Numbered from the stretch's first letter, positions 25,801 to 38,843 are shown. The stretch is 64,000 nt of DNA from Nocardia sp. SYP-A9097 (GCF_009649815.1 NZ_WJIC01000015.1:1-64000), one strand, 5' to 3'. Notes: generated by a model from the letters alone, not told the origin. Made by a program: numbers and translations.

Positions 25801-28800
25801 TTCTTCGCGCTCGGCGGCGACAGCATTATCGCCATCCAGCTGGTGGCACGGGCCAAGACCGCCGGGCTGGCGCTGCGGGCGCGAGATGTGTTCGAGCACA
25901 AGACCATTGCCGGGCTGGCGCTGGCGGCCACCGAGGTGACCACACCCGTTGTGCAGGAGTTGCCGGGCGGCGGTATCGGCCGGGTGCCGCTCACGCCGAT
26001 CGTGTACGACATGCTCGAGCATGGTGAGGCGTGGCAGCGGTACGCGCAGGCGGTGTTGATCGGACTCCCCCGTGGGGTGGATCGCGCGCAACTCGTCTCG
26101 GCCGTGCAGGCACTGCTGGATCGGCATGATCTCTTGCGCAGCACACTCAAACGCACCGATGACGACTGGGAATGGCTGGTCGGCGAACCCGGCTCGGTAC
26201 ATGCCGAATCGCTCGTCGACGTCTCGCACGCACCCACCGGCCGCGATGGTGCGGCCGAGCTGGAACACGCGGCGGACCTGCTCGATCCGGCCGCCGGGAT
26301 CATGGCCCGGTTCGTGCTCATCGAGCCGCCCGATACCGATCCGCTGCTGTGGATCGTGCTGCACCACCTCGTCAGCGACGGGGTGACCTGGCGAATCCTG
26401 TTGCCGGACTTGGCCACCGCATGGGCCGGGGTCGCGCTGCAACCGGTGGGGACCTCGTTCCGGCGGTGGGCGCACGGACAGCAGGAGCAGGCTGCGGAGC
26501 GGACGGCGGAACTGCCGCTGTGGCAGGAGATACTGGCGACTCCGGATCCGCCGATCGGTGCCCGCGGGTTCGATGCCGGGATCGACACCGTGGCCACCAT
26601 GGGGCAGCTGCGGACCACCATCGATGCCGAAACCTCTTCGGCCGCATTGGAACTCATTCCCGAGCGATTCCACTGCGGTGCCGATGACGCGCTGCTCACC
26701 GCGCTCGCACTCGCGGCGGCCCGCTGGCGCGGGAACAATCGCACCCTGCTCACCCTCGAAGGCCACGGCCGTGAAGAGGCGATCCTGCCGGGTGCGGATA
26801 TCTCGCGCACCATCGGCTGGTTCACCAGCGTGTATCCGGTGGCGCTGGATCTGAGCGGCATCAATATCGACGACGCCCTACAGGGCGGACCGGCGGCCGG
26901 GACCGCGCTGAAAGCGGTGAAGGAGCAGTTGCGGGCGATTCCCGACAAGGGCGTCGGCTTCGGCATGCTGCGGTACCTGAATCACGATACCGCACAGGCA
27001 CTTTCGGGTGTGCCGACACCGCAGCTCAGTTTCAACTACCTCGGCCGCACCGGGGCGGGTGTGGCGGAGGCCGACACCCCATGGCTGCCCAAATATTTCG
27101 ATGCCACCAATGACGCTGCCGCACCCCTCGCGGCAGCCGTCGATATCAATGCCATTCACACCGACGCCGGACTCGAGGTCACCTGGGCGTACGCCACGGG
27201 ACTGCTCGGCGAAGCACAGGTACGCGAATTCGCCGAACTGTGGGCGGCGGCCCTGACCGCACTCACCAGCCATGCCCGGCGGTCGCGGGCGGGCGGGCAT
27301 ACGCCGTCGGACTTCCCCCTGGTCTCCGTCTCACAGCCGAATATCGAAGTGTGGGAACGGGATTACGAGCGACTCACCGATGTCTGGCCACTGTCACCGC
27401 TGCAGTACGGACTGCTGTTCCATGCCCGCTACGACACCGATACCGCCGACGGATACACCGTGCAGACCCGGCTGGGTTTGGCCGGGCGAGTGGATGGCGC
27501 ACGCCTGCACAGCGCCGCGCAGAGCCTGCTGGACCGGCACGATGTGCTGCGCGTCGTATTCACCGAGACGGCAGCGGGACCGCGGCAACTCCTCCTCGGT
27601 GCGACCGAACTCCCTTGGCAGGAAATCGATCTCACCGATATCGAGGATGCCGGTGAGCGAGCACGCGAGCTGGAGCGGTTGATCGCCGTCGACGCGGGCA
27701 CCCGCTTCGACCTGGCCCGGCCGCCACTACTGCGGTTCAGCCTGATTCGCACCGGCGACGAGGCGTTCACACTGCTCATGACCAATCACCATCTCGTGCT
27801 GGATGGCTGGTCGACGCCCCTCGTAGTCCGCGAACTGCTCGCCGGTTACCTGTCCGCCGTCACCGGGCAGCAGCTCATCGGCGCACCCCCGCACTCCTAT
27901 CGCGAATTCCTGGCCTGGCTCGGCGAACAGGATGATGCCGCCTCCATGAACGCGTGGACCGAGGCGCTCGCGGGCGTGGACTCACCCACCCGGGCGGTAC
28001 CGAGTCTCGCGGGCATCGAATCCACCGAATCCGGCATGGTGACAATCGATTTCGGTCCCGCGCAACTGGCGCGACTGGAGACCACCGTGCGCGCCGCCGG
28101 GGCCACCGTGAATACGGCGGTGCAGACCGCCTGGGCGCTGCTGCTGGCCATGGTCACCGGGCGCACCGATGTGGTGTTCGGCGGCACCGTCTCCGGACGG
28201 CCGCCGCAGCTGGCCGGGGTCGAGGAGATGATCGGGCTCTTCATCAATACCCTGCCGGTGCGGGTGCGCCTGGATCCCGGTGAGCAAGTGGCGGATCTGC
28301 TCGCCCGCGTCCAGGACGAACAGGCGCGGCTGCTGGATCATCAGCATGTCGGGCTGGCCGCCATTCACCAGGCCGTCGGACTGCCGGAGCTGTTCGACAC
28401 CCTCACCGTCTTCGAGTCGTATCCGATCGACCGCGAAACACTCTCGCAGGCAATGGATATCGCCGGCATGCGGATACTCGAGGTCTCCGGCACCGACGCC
28501 ACGCCCTATCCCTTGAACCTCATGGTGATTCCGCAGCGGGCCGCCGACGGAGCCGAAAGCCTGCAGATCACCGTGAAATTCATGGCCGATCAGCTGTCCG
28601 AGGCCGAGGCCCGGCGACTGCTCGAACGCTTCGGCTACCTGCTCACCCAGATCTCCAATGCCCCACAGCATCGGGTCGCCCAGCTACAGCACTGTGAGCC
28701 CGCCGAACGCAGGCAACTGCTGCCGGTGCGCGGCGGCGATCCGGTACCCATGCGCACACTGCCCGAAATCCTCGGTGCGGGAGCGCGAGTCAATCCGGAC

Positions 28801-31800
28801 GGTATCGCCATCAGCTCCGGCACGCTCACCATGACCTATCGCGATCTCGACGCCTGGTCCAATCGATTCGCGCGAGTGCTGTTGCGGCGCGGTGTGGGCC
28901 GAGAGATCTTCGTGGTGCTGGCGCTCACGCGCTCGGTGGAATCCATTGTGGCGGTGTGGGCGCTGGCCAAGACCGGCGCGGCGTTCCTGCCGCTGGACCC
29001 CAACTATCCGGTGGAGCGGATCGAACACATTCTCACCGACTCGCGTGCACCCATCGGGGTGACGGTATGCGCGGTCGGCGAGACACTGCCGGGGAGTATC
29101 GACTGGCTGCTGCTGGATGATCTCAATACGATTCGCCGGGCTCTGACGGTGTCGGACGCGCCCATCACCGATGCCGAGCGTGGCGGTCCGATCGACCTGA
29201 ATCAGGTTGCGTACCTTATCTATACGTCCGGTTCGACCGGCAAGCCGAAGGCGGTGCTGCTCAGTCATCGCGGGCTGGCCAATCTCGCCTCCTCGCAGGA
29301 GACCTTCCTCGATCTGAACGAGGAGTGCTCGCCGCTACAGGTGGCCTCCCCCAGTTTCGACGCCTCCGTGCACGAGATGTTCATGGCGCACGCCATGGGC
29401 GGGCGACTGGTGGTGTCGCCGCCGGATGTGTACGGCGGCAATGAACTCGAAGAACTCATGCGCACGCAGGGCGTGACGCACGCCGTCATCACGCCGTCCG
29501 TACTGGCCACCATGAATCCGGCCGGGCTCAGCGAGCTGCGCAACCTGACGGTCGCCGGTGAGGCGTCCGGGCCGGAGCTGGTCTCCGACTGGTCACCCGG
29601 TCGGCGCATGGTGAACCTGTACGGCCCAACGGAATTCAGCATCTGGGCCACCGGTCCGGGTGAACTGCGGCCCGGCGAGCCCATTACCATCGGCGCCCCC
29701 ATTCGGGGTGCGGCCGCCATGGTCCTGGATACCTGGCTGCGGCCGGTGCCCATCGGTGTGACCGGCGAACTGTACCTGGCCGGGCCGGCCCTGGCGCGCG
29801 GCTACTTCAACCGATTCGGGCTCACCGCAACACGTTTCGTGACCAACCCGTACAGTGCGCCGGGAGCGCGGATGTACCGCACCGGTGACATGGTGCGCTG
29901 GGTCGAGATGAAGCACAACGGCGAGACCCGCTTGGAGCTGGAGTACCAGGGGCGCAGCGACTTCCAGGTCAAGATCCGCGGCCTGCGCATCGAACTCGGC
30001 GAGATCGACGCGGTACTCAATGCCGATGATCAGGTCGAGTACGCCGCCACCCTGGGCTGCCCGGGACCGGCGGGACAGACCGTACTGGTCTCCTATGTGG
30101 TCGGCCTGGCCGGACGAACCCTCGATACCGAACTGCTGCGCACCCGAGTCGCCTCCGCCCTGCCCGGATACATGGTGCCGAGCTACATCATCGAACTCGA
30201 TGACGTGCCACTCACCCCCGTCGGCAAACTCGACCGAAACGCCCTGCCCGCACCGGATTTCAGCAGTCTGCAGGAGCGCTACCTCGCCCCGCGCACCGCC
30301 GTCGAAACCGCGGTGGCCGAGGTATTCGCCGAGGTACTCGGAGTCGAGAAGGTCAGCATCGATCGCTCCTTCTTCGAACTCGGCGGCAATTCGCTCAGCG
30401 CCACCCGGGTGATAGCGCGCGTCAATGCCGCACTCGGCGCGACCATCGCCCTGCGCGACCTCTTCGACGCACCCACCGCCGCCCAACTCTCCGCACGCGT
30501 GGTGCCCGCGGGCGAGGGCTTCGGCCGCCCGGTGCTCGCGACCCGCATTCGCCCGGACCGCATTCCGCTCTCCCCCGCGCAGCAGCGCATGTGGGTGATG
30601 AACCGCCTCGACCCGACCTCGGCGGCCTACAACATCTCAGTTGCCTTGCGCCTCACCGGCGAACTCGAGGTCTCGGCGCTGCACCAAGCCGTCATCGATG
30701 TGGTGACCCGGCATGAAACCCTACGTACCATCTACCCCGCCGATGCCGATGGCCCACGCCAGGTGGTCGTCAGCGTGGACGCCGCCGCGCTCGATCTGCA
30801 AGTTATCGATACCGAAGACGGTGCGGCACTTGCGGATCGGATCGCCGCCGTCACCGGCACGGGCTTCGACCTGACCCGGGAACCGCCATTGCGGGTGGGG
30901 CTGTTCCGTATAGTCCCAGATCCCACGGCGGCCACGGTCCCCGATCCCACGGCGACCAGCACCGGCGCGACTGCCGACGAAGCCGAGCCCAGCACATATG
31001 TGGTGGTGCTCGTCGTGCACCATGTGAGCGCGGACGGTACCTCCATGGCACCGCTCGCGACAGATCTCATGGCGGCGTATCTCGCGCGGACCAGCGGTGC
31101 GAGCCAAGGGCTGCCGCCGCTGCGCGTACAGTACGCGGACTACTCGCTGTGGCAGCGCGAGCTGCTCGGGGATGAGCAGGCCGCGGATTCGCTTGCCGCC
31201 CAGCAGATCCGGTACTGGGGCGAACGTCTCGCCGCGACTCCCGATGTGCTCGAATTGCCGACGGATCGGCCGCGACCGGCCACCCAGACCATGAGCAGCG
31301 CCGATCTGCCGTTCACCGTACGGCCCGAATTACACAGCGCCCTCACGGCTTTGGCGGCGCAGACCGAGTCCAGTCTCTTCATGGTGGTGCACGCCGCGCT
31401 GGCCGTACTGCTGTCCCGGCTGGCCGGCACACCGGACGTGCTGATCGGCACCGCCATCGCCGGGCGCGGGGATGCCGCGCTGGACGATCTGGTGGGGATG
31501 TTCGTGAACACCCTGGCATTGCGCACGCCGGTCGACGCGGATCGCGGCTTCCGCGAATTCCTTTCCACGGTAAGGACTTCGGACCTGGACGCGTTCGCGC
31601 ACGCCGATGTCCCCTTCGAACGACTGGTACAGGTACTGGACCCGCCGCGCTCCACCGCACACCACCCGCTGTTCCAGGTAACACTGTCACTGCAGAACTT
31701 CAGCCTGCCCGAACTGGAATTCCCGGGTCTGCGGGTCACCGTGGAGCCCTTCGACCGCGACACCTCGCAGTTCGATCTGGCCTTCGACCTGCGCGATCCG

Positions 31801-34800
31801 CGCCCCGGCGCCGAACCGGGCGGACTGGAAGGCACGCTCACCTACGCCACCGATCTGTTCGACGCCGCCACCGCCGCACAACTGGTGGCCAGGTGGGAGC
31901 GATTGCTCGACGCCATTACCGCCGACCCGGATATCCGAATCTCCGATATCGACCTCATGGCCGCCGCCGAACGAACCGCCCTGGTACCGGTGCGCGGTCC
32001 GCGCGGTGGCTCGACCGGCACCCTCGCCGAGCTGCTCACCACGGCCTCGGCCTTCCACCCCGATCGCCCGGCCATCATCGCCGACGGGCGCACCATCAGC
32101 TACGGCGAACTCGAGGACGCCGCCGACCAACTCGCGGCACAGCTCTCGACCGCCGGAGCGAATGTCGAAACGGTGGTGGCACTGGCGCTTTCACGCGGCG
32201 CCGAACTACTCATCGCATTGCTGGCGACCGCCAAGACAGGTGCCGCGTTCCTGCCCATCGACCCACGACATCCTCTGGACCGCATCGACCACATGCTCTC
32301 GGACTCGGGTGCGGTGCTCGGCCTGACCACGGGCGCGCACCGGCCACTGCTGCCGAACTCCATCCACTGGCTGACCTTGGACTCGGAGAACGCGACCACC
32401 AGCAGGCACGGTGCGGCCGGATTCGCCTGGGGCAGTGCGGAATCCCGGTGGTCGGCGATCGAATCCGGGTGGTACTCGACCGATCGGGACATACATCCGG
32501 ATCATCCGGCGTGGCTCATCTATACCTCCGGGTCGACGGGCACGCCCAAGGGCGTCTCGGTTTCACATCGCGGTATCGCCGATCTCGTGCGGGCACAGCA
32601 CCACATGCTCGGTCTGAACTCGAATTCGCGAGTATTGCAGGTCGCCTCACCGAGTTTCGATGCCTCCGCGTTCGAGGCGCTCATGGCGTTCGGGGCGGGC
32701 GGGACCGCGGTGGTCGCACCACCCGATGTGTTCGGCGGTGACGCGCTGGCGGAACTCATTGCCACACACCGGGTTACCCACCTGGTGATCACGCCCTCCG
32801 CGCTGGCGACCATGGATCCGGCCGCGGTGCCGAGCGTGCGGGTGCTGGCGGTCGCCGGTGAAGCCATCGGACCGGACCTGGTCGGCCGCTGGGCGGCGGG
32901 TCGGATGCTGGTCAATCTCTACGGCCCGACCGAATTCACCATCTGGGCAACGACTTCCGATGTATTGCGGGCCGATCAGCCGGTCACCATCGGCCACCCG
33001 ATTCGCGGTGCGGCCACGCTGGTGCTGGACGACCGGCTGCGGCCGGTCCCCATGGGCGTCGCGGGTGAGCTGTATCTGGCCGGTCCCGCGCTGGCTCGCG
33101 GCTATCACGCGCGACCCGGGCTGACCTCCGGCCGCTTCGTCGCCAATCCCTATGGGGGTCCGGGCGAACGCATGTACCGCACCGGCGATCTGGTCCGCTG
33201 GACCGGGGCACTGGCCTCGCCGCGCCTGGAGTATCTGGGCCGCACCGACTTCCAGGTCAAGGTACGCGGTCAGCGCATCGAACTCGGCGAGATCGACGCC
33301 GTACTGAACCGGGCCGACAAGGTCGAATTCGCTGTGACACTGGGCGTTCCAGGCCCGGGCGGGGCGACGGCGCTGGCCGCGTACCTGCTGCCCGAGCCCG
33401 GCGCCGCACTCGATATCGCGGCCGTGCGCGCGTATGCCACCGACAGCCTGCCCGGCTATATGGTGCCGACGGCCTTCGTGGTTTTGGACGCGATCCCACT
33501 GAATGCCGTCGGCAAGCTCGATCGAAAAGCCTTGCCGCAGCCGGTATTCGAGGCCGAGACCGAGTACCGCGCGCCCAGCACCGATACCGAAGCCAAGCTG
33601 GCGGTGATCGTGGCCGAACTCCTCGGCCGGGACCGCGTCGGCGTGCACGATTCGTTCTTCGCGCTCGGCGGCGACAGTATTCTGGCCATTCAGCTGGTGT
33701 CGCGAGCGCGGTTGCACGGCCTGGAACTCACGCCACTGCAGATCTTCGAGCATCGCACCGTCGCCGCCCTGGCCGCACTGGCCGATGCGGCGGGCGAGAC
33801 GGTCGTACTGGAGGAACTCCCAGGCGGTGGCGTCGGCGACCTGCCGCTCACCCCGATCATGCGGTGGATGATCGAACGCGGCGGCGACTTCGGCCGATTC
33901 GCGCAGACCGCGGTCCTGGAGATGCCCGCCGGTATCACCCGGGAGCAGCTCGTCGCCACCGTGCGAGCCGTGGTCGATCAGCACGACATGCTGCGCGCCC
34001 AGCTCATGGAGGAGGACGGCGCGTGGTGGCTGCGCGCTCGGGAACCCGGCGCGGTCGATGTGGACGCGCTGCTGTACCGAGTGGAGTTCGATGCGGCGGG
34101 CAGCTCCGAGCTGCGCGAATACGCCCGCACCGAGCTCGATTCGGCCATGAGCCGACTCGATCCGGCCGCCGGGGTACTGCTGCAAATGGTGTGGCTCGAT
34201 CCGGCTGTACCGACCGGTCGCTCCGGAAGATTGATCCTGATCGCCCACCATCTCGTAATAGATGGTGTGTCCTGGCGAATCCTGGTGCCCGACCTGATCG
34301 CCGCCTGGGCGCAGATCTCGGGTGGTGCGGAGCCCATGCTGACCGCCACCGGGACCTCCATGCGCAGGTGGGCACACGCCCTGCACGAGGAGGCGCACAC
34401 CAGCACCCGGGTCGCCGAGCTCGAGCATTGGCGCGCACTCGCCGACACGCCCGATCCGCTCATCGGCCGGCGCGAACTCGACCCGGCGACCGATCTGATC
34501 GGCACCGTGCGCGCGGTCGATGTCGAGGCGGATGCCGAGGTGACCACCGCCCTGCTCACCACCCTGCCCGCGCTCTTCGGCGGCAGTGTCGAGGACGCCC
34601 TGCTGGCCACCCTCGCGCTCGCCATCCGGCGCTGGCGAACCCGTTCCGATGAGGAATCCGTACTCATTCGTATGGAGGGTCACGGACGGCAGCAGGAGAT
34701 CATTCCGGGCGCGGATCTGTCCCGCACCATGGGCTGGTTCACCACGCTGTATCCGGTGCGGCTGGACCTACCGGGGATCGATATCGACGATGCCATCGAC

Positions 34801-36111
34801 GGCGGACCGGCCATGGGCGCGGCCATCCGCGCGGTCAAACATCAGCTACTCGCGGTGCCGGACAAGGGGATCGGCTTCGGGCTGCTGCGCTACCTCAACC
34901 AGGACACGGCAGCCCAACTGCCGCACCGGGTTCCGGGCCGGATCGGCTTCAACTATCTCGGCCGCTATGCCGCCGCCGATATCCCCGCCGGACTGGAGGG
35001 ACTCGGCTGGCTGCCCACCGAGGAATTCGGCGACCTGCACGCCACCGAAAACCCGGAGGTACCGGTCACCACCGAGATCGAGATCAATGCGGTGGTGGCG
35101 GACAACCGGCTCCAGGCCACCTTCACCTACCCCGACACCCTGCTGACCAGAGCGCGAGTCGCGACACTGGCCTGGCTGTGGATCGAAGCACTCACCGCCG
35201 CAGCACGTTTCGCCGAGACACCGGCGGCACAGGAGGCCGCGGAGGCGGAGTCGCATTACGTTGCCGAGCAGGCGCGCGCGGTACTCGCCGCGGCACAACC
35301 GGATTCGGCACCTGGACTAGGGCTGGACGTTGTGCTGCCCATCCGGCCCGGTGGCGATCAACCCGCCCTGTTCTGTATCCACCCGTCCTCCGGCATTGCC
35401 TGGACCTACCTCGGGCTGGCCGAGCTATTGCGTCCCGGCCGCCCCATTTACGGATTGCAGGCCCCCGACCTGTCCGGGGAACAGCATGCCCGCAGCATCG
35501 ACGATTTCGCCGAACGCTACGCCCGGGAAATCCGCCGCCTGCAACCCGAAGGCCCATATCACCTGCTGGGCTGGTCTTTCGGCGGGCTCATCGCACACGC
35601 TATCGCCACCAAACTGGCGGCCACCGGCGCGGCGATGGGTGTGCTCACCCTGCTCGATGCCGACCACACCGATATCGACGGCGACAGTATCGAACCACTC
35701 ACCGCCGGTTCCTTCGTCGCCGCCTTCGGCTCGGTCTTCGGCATCACCGATATGCCCGCCGACGCCACCGCGCAGGAGGCCGCCGACCTCATAGGTCAAC
35801 GCATGGGCGGAGTTTCGCTCGTCGACGCGCTCACCCTGGAGCGCATGGCCGCCTCCTACAATGCCTCCGCCCGCACCCGCACCGGCTATCAACGACCCGT
35901 ATTCCACGGGGACGCACTGTATTTCAGCGCCACAGTGGACACCTCGGATATCTTCGGGCCCGCCGGTTGGCGGCCCTGGATCACCGGCCGCATTACCAAT
36001 CACGACATCGAAGTCGGCCACGATGAGCTGACCGCGCCGCACGCGCTCTCGGAAATCGCCCATGTCCTGGATAAGCACCTTCTCGACAAACACCTGGGAG
36101 AACAACCGTGA
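22834..36111 (+). CDS. Three-module non-ribosomal peptide synthetase with terminal thioesterase
   Basis: A 4425-residue synthetase. Domain order by motifs: C1 (EntF-like; HHILLDG at 139-145), A1 (about 459-960; P-loop near 612), T1 (GGDS, Ser997), E1 (HHLVSDG at 1177), C2 (HHLVLDG at 1652), A2 (P-loop near 2130), T2 (GGNS, Ser2520), C3 (HHVSADG at 2729), A3 (P-loop near 3231), T3 (GGDS, Ser3615), E2 (HHLVIDG at 3805), and TE (GWSFGG Ser4248; His4396 in VGHDEL). All core motifs look intact, including EGHGR and FNYLG in both E domains. T1 and T3 carry the LGGDSI form that pairs with E domains; T2 does not. The predicted product is a tripeptide with D-L-D configuration, released or cyclised by TE. 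Pocket residues read by eye against GrsA: A1 D-I-E-N-V-G-G-V-T-K (acidic at 239, suggesting a basic substrate such as an ornithine), A2 D-A-H-V-T-A-L-I-W-K, A3 D-A-F-V-A-A-L-I-W-K (no assignment). Its stop overlaps the exporter ATPase start (GTGA). No MbtH protein or tailoring enzyme is in the window. Confidence 0.95.
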   Translation: MVSSSAASAFALSAAQRGIWFAQQLARDTPISIAQYVSFDGPVNVEVLADAARQAGREFGTGYLRLLEIDELPWQLVDTSLDDRILTIDLSGAPDPDAAAQAWMRAEYTAPLDLTKDRLCTVAMLKLAENRWFWYSRLHHILLDGVGALTMLQRTSELYNTWVTGQEAPEGKAEPLRNIVEADVAYRNSDRINADREYWKQHLDGMPEPVYLGKHAGAVDAHPRLLSGALPDETAALLDAVTTELTTSAAPVVVAAFGAFVGAMTGSGEIVLSLPVSGRTTAALRRSGGMVANVVPLRLHPAPSATIGELIRATQGELTAALRRQRYRQEDIIRDLGWAMDEIAGFGPTVNLMLADTRILLGGVTGQLHVLTSGLIDDLFVNVYPGIGGERTHIDFQANPNRYDDEELAGLHARFLEFLHRFLAGGQSAPLAGVTALSAAEYTELVPAQGRKGVNPRSLPEILTAGALLDPSAIAMRADGTAFTYREVTEYTNRLARVLIEAGAGPERAVAISIPRSEESVLAMIAVAQTGAAFVPIDPGYPTDRIEHMLTDSGVVAGVTVAAARDALPDRVQWLVLDTESTETRMAAADSGAITNGDRSAPVRVDQLAYLIYTSGSTGLPKGVGVTHRGLANLATGSGAAFGVASDAVMAHAVSPSFDISVEELLVALAVGATVAVVPPAAYAGEELARVLRTLEVTHLNVTPAVAGSLEPDTLPRLRTVVVGGDSCPPELPVRWTGRSVLNGYGPTETTVTATLSAPLTPGAPITIGKPARGVRAVVLDPWLRPVPPGVTGELYLSGPGVARGYHQRIAFTAERFVADPYSPGERMYRTGDLVRWRRRGGHSELEYAGRGDTQVKVRGFRIELGEVDAAVARHAGVESVVTIGATTPGGATALVSYVLAAQGSAVDPEAVKATVAHHLPSHMVPSVVMVLNTFPLTPAGKVDRKALPQPEFGARTRTGRAPEGERERIIAAIFAEVLGTEDIGADDNFFALGGDSIIAIQLVARAKTAGLALRARDVFEHKTIAGLALAATEVTTPVVQELPGGGIGRVPLTPIVYDMLEHGEAWQRYAQAVLIGLPRGVDRAQLVSAVQALLDRHDLLRSTLKRTDDDWEWLVGEPGSVHAESLVDVSHAPTGRDGAAELEHAADLLDPAAGIMARFVLIEPPDTDPLLWIVLHHLVSDGVTWRILLPDLATAWAGVALQPVGTSFRRWAHGQQEQAAERTAELPLWQEILATPDPPIGARGFDAGIDTVATMGQLRTTIDAETSSAALELIPERFHCGADDALLTALALAAARWRGNNRTLLTLEGHGREEAILPGADISRTIGWFTSVYPVALDLSGINIDDALQGGPAAGTALKAVKEQLRAIPDKGVGFGMLRYLNHDTAQALSGVPTPQLSFNYLGRTGAGVAEADTPWLPKYFDATNDAAAPLAAAVDINAIHTDAGLEVTWAYATGLLGEAQVREFAELWAAALTALTSHARRSRAGGHTPSDFPLVSVSQPNIEVWERDYERLTDVWPLSPLQYGLLFHARYDTDTADGYTVQTRLGLAGRVDGARLHSAAQSLLDRHDVLRVVFTETAAGPRQLLLGATELPWQEIDLTDIEDAGERARELERLIAVDAGTRFDLARPPLLRFSLIRTGDEAFTLLMTNHHLVLDGWSTPLVVRELLAGYLSAVTGQQLIGAPPHSYREFLAWLGEQDDAASMNAWTEALAGVDSPTRAVPSLAGIESTESGMVTIDFGPAQLARLETTVRAAGATVNTAVQTAWALLLAMVTGRTDVVFGGTVSGRPPQLAGVEEMIGLFINTLPVRVRLDPGEQVADLLARVQDEQARLLDHQHVGLAAIHQAVGLPELFDTLTVFESYPIDRETLSQAMDIAGMRILEVSGTDATPYPLNLMVIPQRAADGAESLQITVKFMADQLSEAEARRLLERFGYLLTQISNAPQHRVAQLQHCEPAERRQLLPVRGGDPVPMRTLPEILGAGARVNPDGIAISSGTLTMTYRDLDAWSNRFARVLLRRGVGREIFVVLALTRSVESIVAVWALAKTGAAFLPLDPNYPVERIEHILTDSRAPIGVTVCAVGETLPGSIDWLLLDDLNTIRRALTVSDAPITDAERGGPIDLNQVAYLIYTSGSTGKPKAVLLSHRGLANLASSQETFLDLNEECSPLQVASPSFDASVHEMFMAHAMGGRLVVSPPDVYGGNELEELMRTQGVTHAVITPSVLATMNPAGLSELRNLTVAGEASGPELVSDWSPGRRMVNLYGPTEFSIWATGPGELRPGEPITIGAPIRGAAAMVLDTWLRPVPIGVTGELYLAGPALARGYFNRFGLTATRFVTNPYSAPGARMYRTGDMVRWVEMKHNGETRLELEYQGRSDFQVKIRGLRIELGEIDAVLNADDQVEYAATLGCPGPAGQTVLVSYVVGLAGRTLDTELLRTRVASALPGYMVPSYIIELDDVPLTPVGKLDRNALPAPDFSSLQERYLAPRTAVETAVAEVFAEVLGVEKVSIDRSFFELGGNSLSATRVIARVNAALGATIALRDLFDAPTAAQLSARVVPAGEGFGRPVLATRIRPDRIPLSPAQQRMWVMNRLDPTSAAYNISVALRLTGELEVSALHQAVIDVVTRHETLRTIYPADADGPRQVVVSVDAAALDLQVIDTEDGAALADRIAAVTGTGFDLTREPPLRVGLFRIVPDPTAATVPDPTATSTGATADEAEPSTYVVVLVVHHVSADGTSMAPLATDLMAAYLARTSGASQGLPPLRVQYADYSLWQRELLGDEQAADSLAAQQIRYWGERLAATPDVLELPTDRPRPATQTMSSADLPFTVRPELHSALTALAAQTESSLFMVVHAALAVLLSRLAGTPDVLIGTAIAGRGDAALDDLVGMFVNTLALRTPVDADRGFREFLSTVRTSDLDAFAHADVPFERLVQVLDPPRSTAHHPLFQVTLSLQNFSLPELEFPGLRVTVEPFDRDTSQFDLAFDLRDPRPGAEPGGLEGTLTYATDLFDAATAAQLVARWERLLDAITADPDIRISDIDLMAAAERTALVPVRGPRGGSTGTLAELLTTASAFHPDRPAIIADGRTISYGELEDAADQLAAQLSTAGANVETVVALALSRGAELLIALLATAKTGAAFLPIDPRHPLDRIDHMLSDSGAVLGLTTGAHRPLLPNSIHWLTLDSENATTSRHGAAGFAWGSAESRWSAIESGWYSTDRDIHPDHPAWLIYTSGSTGTPKGVSVSHRGIADLVRAQHHMLGLNSNSRVLQVASPSFDASAFEALMAFGAGGTAVVAPPDVFGGDALAELIATHRVTHLVITPSALATMDPAAVPSVRVLAVAGEAIGPDLVGRWAAGRMLVNLYGPTEFTIWATTSDVLRADQPVTIGHPIRGAATLVLDDRLRPVPMGVAGELYLAGPALARGYHARPGLTSGRFVANPYGGPGERMYRTGDLVRWTGALASPRLEYLGRTDFQVKVRGQRIELGEIDAVLNRADKVEFAVTLGVPGPGGATALAAYLLPEPGAALDIAAVRAYATDSLPGYMVPTAFVVLDAIPLNAVGKLDRKALPQPVFEAETEYRAPSTDTEAKLAVIVAELLGRDRVGVHDSFFALGGDSILAIQLVSRARLHGLELTPLQIFEHRTVAALAALADAAGETVVLEELPGGGVGDLPLTPIMRWMIERGGDFGRFAQTAVLEMPAGITREQLVATVRAVVDQHDMLRAQLMEEDGAWWLRAREPGAVDVDALLYRVEFDAAGSSELREYARTELDSAMSRLDPAAGVLLQMVWLDPAVPTGRSGRLILIAHHLVIDGVSWRILVPDLIAAWAQISGGAEPMLTATGTSMRRWAHALHEEAHTSTRVAELEHWRALADTPDPLIGRRELDPATDLIGTVRAVDVEADAEVTTALLTTLPALFGGSVEDALLATLALAIRRWRTRSDEESVLIRMEGHGRQQEIIPGADLSRTMGWFTTLYPVRLDLPGIDIDDAIDGGPAMGAAIRAVKHQLLAVPDKGIGFGLLRYLNQDTAAQLPHRVPGRIGFNYLGRYAAADIPAGLEGLGWLPTEEFGDLHATENPEVPVTTEIEINAVVADNRLQATFTYPDTLLTRARVATLAWLWIEALTAAARFAETPAAQEAAEAESHYVAEQARAVLAAAQPDSAPGLGLDVVLPIRPGGDQPALFCIHPSSGIAWTYLGLAELLRPGRPIYGLQAPDLSGEQHARSIDDFAERYAREIRRLQPEGPYHLLGWSFGGLIAHAIATKLAATGAAMGVLTLLDADHTDIDGDSIEPLTAGSFVAAFGSVFGITDMPADATAQEAADLIGQRMGGVSLVDALTLERMAASYNASARTRTGYQRPVFHGDALYFSATVDTSDIFGPAGWRPWITGRITNHDIEVGHDELTAPHALSEIAHVLDKHLLDKHLGEQP

Positions 36112-37106
36112 CCATCACCGACAGCGTGACCGACGGCGTCATTGTCGAAGGCGTCGAGAAATCCTTCGGAGCCGTACAAGCCTTGCGCGGCATCACCTTC
36201 AAGGCCGCACCCGGCGAGGTACTCGGCATTCTCGGACCCAATGGCGCCGGGAAAACCACCATCGTCAATATTCTCTCCACCCTCATCGCACCCGATGCTG
36301 GACGCGCCTCGGTGGCGGGCCACGACGTGGTCACCGCCGCCGCCGAGGTACGGCGCAGCATTATGCTCACCGGCCAATTCGCCGCCCTCGACGACGCTTT
36401 GAACGGCTACGAGAACCTGGTCATGTTCGGGCGGCTGATGGGCCTGCGCAAACACGCCGCCCGCACCCGCGCCGAGGAACTCATCGAGGAATTCGATCTC
36501 AGCGCCGCCGCCAAACGCCGCGTCGGCACCTACTCCGGCGGTATGCGGCGGCGCATCGATATCGCCTGCGGACTGGTGGTGCGACCCGAGGTGGTCTTCC
36601 TCGACGAACCCACCACCGGACTGGATCCTCGTAGCCGCCAAGGGGTTTGGGACCTCGTCGGCGGATTCCGCAAACACGGGATCACCACCCTGCTGACCAC
36701 GCAATACCTGGAAGAGGCCGACGCGCTCTGCGATCGGATCATTGTCATCGACCATGGCGTGGTCATCGCCAGTGGCACCGCCGACGAACTCAAGGCCCGC
36801 ACCGGCGGCAGCTACTGCGAGATCGTGCCACTGCGCATGGAGGACCTGCCCGCCATCGCACTGGCACTGGGCGACCTGTTCCCCGAGACGAATCGCGAGG
36901 CGCTGCTGACCGGTGACGCGGACCGGGTGGCCATCCCCGCCCCCGAAGGCGCGAAAACCCTCGCCGAGGCGCTACGCCGACTCGACAGCACCGGAATGGA
37001 ATTGGTCGATATCGCACTGCGGCGACCATCCCTCGACGAGGTATTCCTCACCCTCACCGGACATCTCACCGAGAAGCCCGCACCCAATGGAAAGGGCCGG
37101 TCATGA
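36108..37106 (+). CDS. DrrA-like ABC exporter ATP-binding protein
   Basis: A 332-residue ATPase of the daunorubicin-resistance class. Walker A is [15 protein letters not shown], the signature [15 protein letters not shown], Walker [13 protein letters not shown] and the H-loop [11 protein letters not shown]. The DrrA-specific C-terminal domain ends with [15 protein letters not shown]. It begins at a GTG overlapping the NRPS stop (GTGA), so it is translationally coupled to the synthetase. It likely drives export of the peptide product. Its stop in turn overlaps the first permease (ATGA). Confidence 0.95.
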   Translation: MTITDSVTDGVIVEGVEKSFGAVQALRGITFKAAPGEVLGILGPNGAGKTTIVNILSTLIAPDAGRASVAGHDVVTAAAEVRRSIMLTGQFAALDDALNGYENLVMFGRLMGLRKHAARTRAEELIEEFDLSAAAKRRVGTYSGGMRRRIDIACGLVVRPEVVFLDEPTTGLDPRSRQGVWDLVGGFRKHGITTLLTTQYLEEADALCDRIIVIDHGVVIASGTADELKARTGGSYCEIVPLRMEDLPAIALALGDLFPETNREALLTGDADRVAIPAPEGAKTLAEALRRLDSTGMELVDIALRRPSLDEVFLTLTGHLTEKPAPNGKGRS

Positions 37107-37936
37107 CCACCGTGGCCACCACCCGCGACGCCTGGCTCACCAGCACCCGCGCCACCCCCGCCACCCTGCGGCAGTGGTGGGTGCTCACCGTGCGACTCAT
37201 CGTGCCCGCCGTCACCACCGGCGAGATCATTACCGCGGTGCTCGCCCCGATCACCTTCACGGCCAGCTTCTACATCCCGCTCAATCGTGTAATGACGTTC
37301 GCCGGAACGGGATTCAGCAGTTACGCGCAGTTCATGGCACCCATCGTTATCCTGCAGGCCGCCGCTTTCACCGCCATCTCGGCCGCCTTCCGGGCCGCCA
37401 CCGATATGGTCTCCGGACTGGATCGGCGCTTCGACGCCATGCCCATGCATCCGCTCATCCCGACCGCGGCACGCATGTCCGCCAATGCGTTTCGCTTGGT
37501 CATCGGACTCGTCGCGGCGCTGGTGAGCATTCACTTCATCGGCTTCCACTTCCACGCGGGCACCGCCAACACCATCGGATTCCTGGCCCTGGCCATGCTC
37601 ATCGGCCTTGCCTTCAGCCTCGGCGCGGATGCGATCGGCACCGCCACCAAGAGCCCGGAGGCCACCACCCAGATGCTGGTGCTACCACCACTGATCCTCG
37701 GCATGCTCTCCACCGGACTCGCACCCGCCACCCAGTTCCCACACTGGGTACAGGCTTTCGTACGCAATCAGCCGGTCTCGCAATTCGCGTACGGGCTGCG
37801 CGCCCTCGGCGGCGACACCCGCGGCCACGCCGGTGAGGTGACCTGGTCGCTCATGACACCGCCGCTGCTGTGGGCGGCCGCGATCATCGTGATCTCGCTG
37901 TACTTCACCGTCCGACTGAACACGAAGAGGTCGTGA
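37103..37936 (+). CDS. DrrB-like ABC exporter permease 1
   Basis: A 277-residue ABC-2 type membrane protein with about six membrane segments. It carries the DrrB landmarks YAQFMAPIVILQAAAFTAI and RFDAMPMHPLIPTAAR. The ABC-2 C-terminal part contains QMLVLPPLILGMLSTGL and WVQAFVRNQPVSQF. The ATG overlaps the DrrA-like stop. With the next gene it forms a heterodimeric channel for the NRPS product. Confidence 0.92.
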   Translation: MTTVATTRDAWLTSTRATPATLRQWWVLTVRLIVPAVTTGEIITAVLAPITFTASFYIPLNRVMTFAGTGFSSYAQFMAPIVILQAAAFTAISAAFRAATDMVSGLDRRFDAMPMHPLIPTAARMSANAFRLVIGLVAALVSIHFIGFHFHAGTANTIGFLALAMLIGLAFSLGADAIGTATKSPEATTQMLVLPPLILGMLSTGLAPATQFPHWVQAFVRNQPVSQFAYGLRALGGDTRGHAGEVTWSLMTPPLLWAAAIIVISLYFTVRLNTKRS

Positions 37937-37937
37937 C

Positions 37938-38768
37938 ATGTCCGTCGAAACCACTCTCGCCGAACGCGATACCACCGACATCCTGCACGTGCGGGAATCC
38001 TCCGTCCCGGCGCTGCTGCGGCACACCTGGATTCAGACCCAGCGGCTACTACTGCGCTGGGTCCGCGACCCGATCACGCTGCTGGAGACGCTCATCGTCC
38101 CGTGTCTGCTGCTGCTCATGCTCAATACCGTGGTGGGAAGCCCGATTCAGAAGTTCTCCGGGCACAGCGCGCTCTACGGGTCCACACCCATGGTGACCCT
38201 GGTCGGCGCGCTGTCGGGGACCGTGGCCAGCGGCGTCATGCTCGGCCGCGAACGCGATGCCGGACTGCTCGCCCGCTTCTGGGTGCTGCCGGTGCATCGC
38301 GGCTCGGGGCTGGCCGCGCGGATTCTGGCCGAGGGCTGCCGCATCTTCTGCGGGACCATCATCATCGTCATCTTCGGCATGCTGCTCGGCTTCCGATTCC
38401 ATCAGGGACCGCTCGCCACGTTCGTATTCCTTTGGCTGCCAGTATTTTTCGGCTTGGCCTTCGCCACCATGATTACCGCCATCGCCGTCTTCACCGCCAA
38501 GTCCACCCTCGTCGAGGGCGTGGCGCTGCTGTCCTCGCTACTGATGTTCTTCAGCACCGGATTCGTCCCGCTCGGCGCGTACCCGAATTGGATTCAACCG
38601 GTGGTGCGCAATCAACCCATGTCGGTCGCGGTCGACACCATGCGCGCACTAGCCGAGGGTGGTGCGCTCGCCCGGCCGCTCACGCTGACCTTTGCCTGGT
38701 CGATCGGCTTGATCGTCGTCTTCGCAATCCCCGCCGCCTACGGCTACCGGCGCGCCAGCCGACGCTGA
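37938..38768 (+). CDS. DrrC-like ABC exporter permease 2
   Basis: A 276-residue ABC-2 permease starting one base after the previous stop. About six membrane helices are seen. The same family pattern recurs: LGRERDAGLLARFWVLPVHR, LLSSLLMFFSTGFVPLGAYP and WIQPVVRNQPMSVAVDTMRAL. It is the last gene of the NRPS operon by spacing; the next gene starts 75 bp downstream. Confidence 0.92.
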   Translation: MSVETTLAERDTTDILHVRESSVPALLRHTWIQTQRLLLRWVRDPITLLETLIVPCLLLLMLNTVVGSPIQKFSGHSALYGSTPMVTLVGALSGTVASGVMLGRERDAGLLARFWVLPVHRGSGLAARILAEGCRIFCGTIIIVIFGMLLGFRFHQGPLATFVFLWLPVFFGLAFATMITAIAVFTAKSTLVEGVALLSSLLMFFSTGFVPLGAYPNWIQPVVRNQPMSVAVDTMRALAEGGALARPLTLTFAWSIGLIVVFAIPAAYGYRRASRR

Positions 38769-38843
38769 ATCCATCCAGGCCCCTTTCCGAAATTACCCGC
38801 CACACCGCGCGCCGACCGCCCGCCGGACCGCGCGCGGCGCACT

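Noticed and set aside
23245-26966. Very long open frames antisense to the NRPS gene
   Set aside because: They mirror the high-GC codon bias of the sense strand, carry no recognisable domains and lie entirely within intact NRPS domains.
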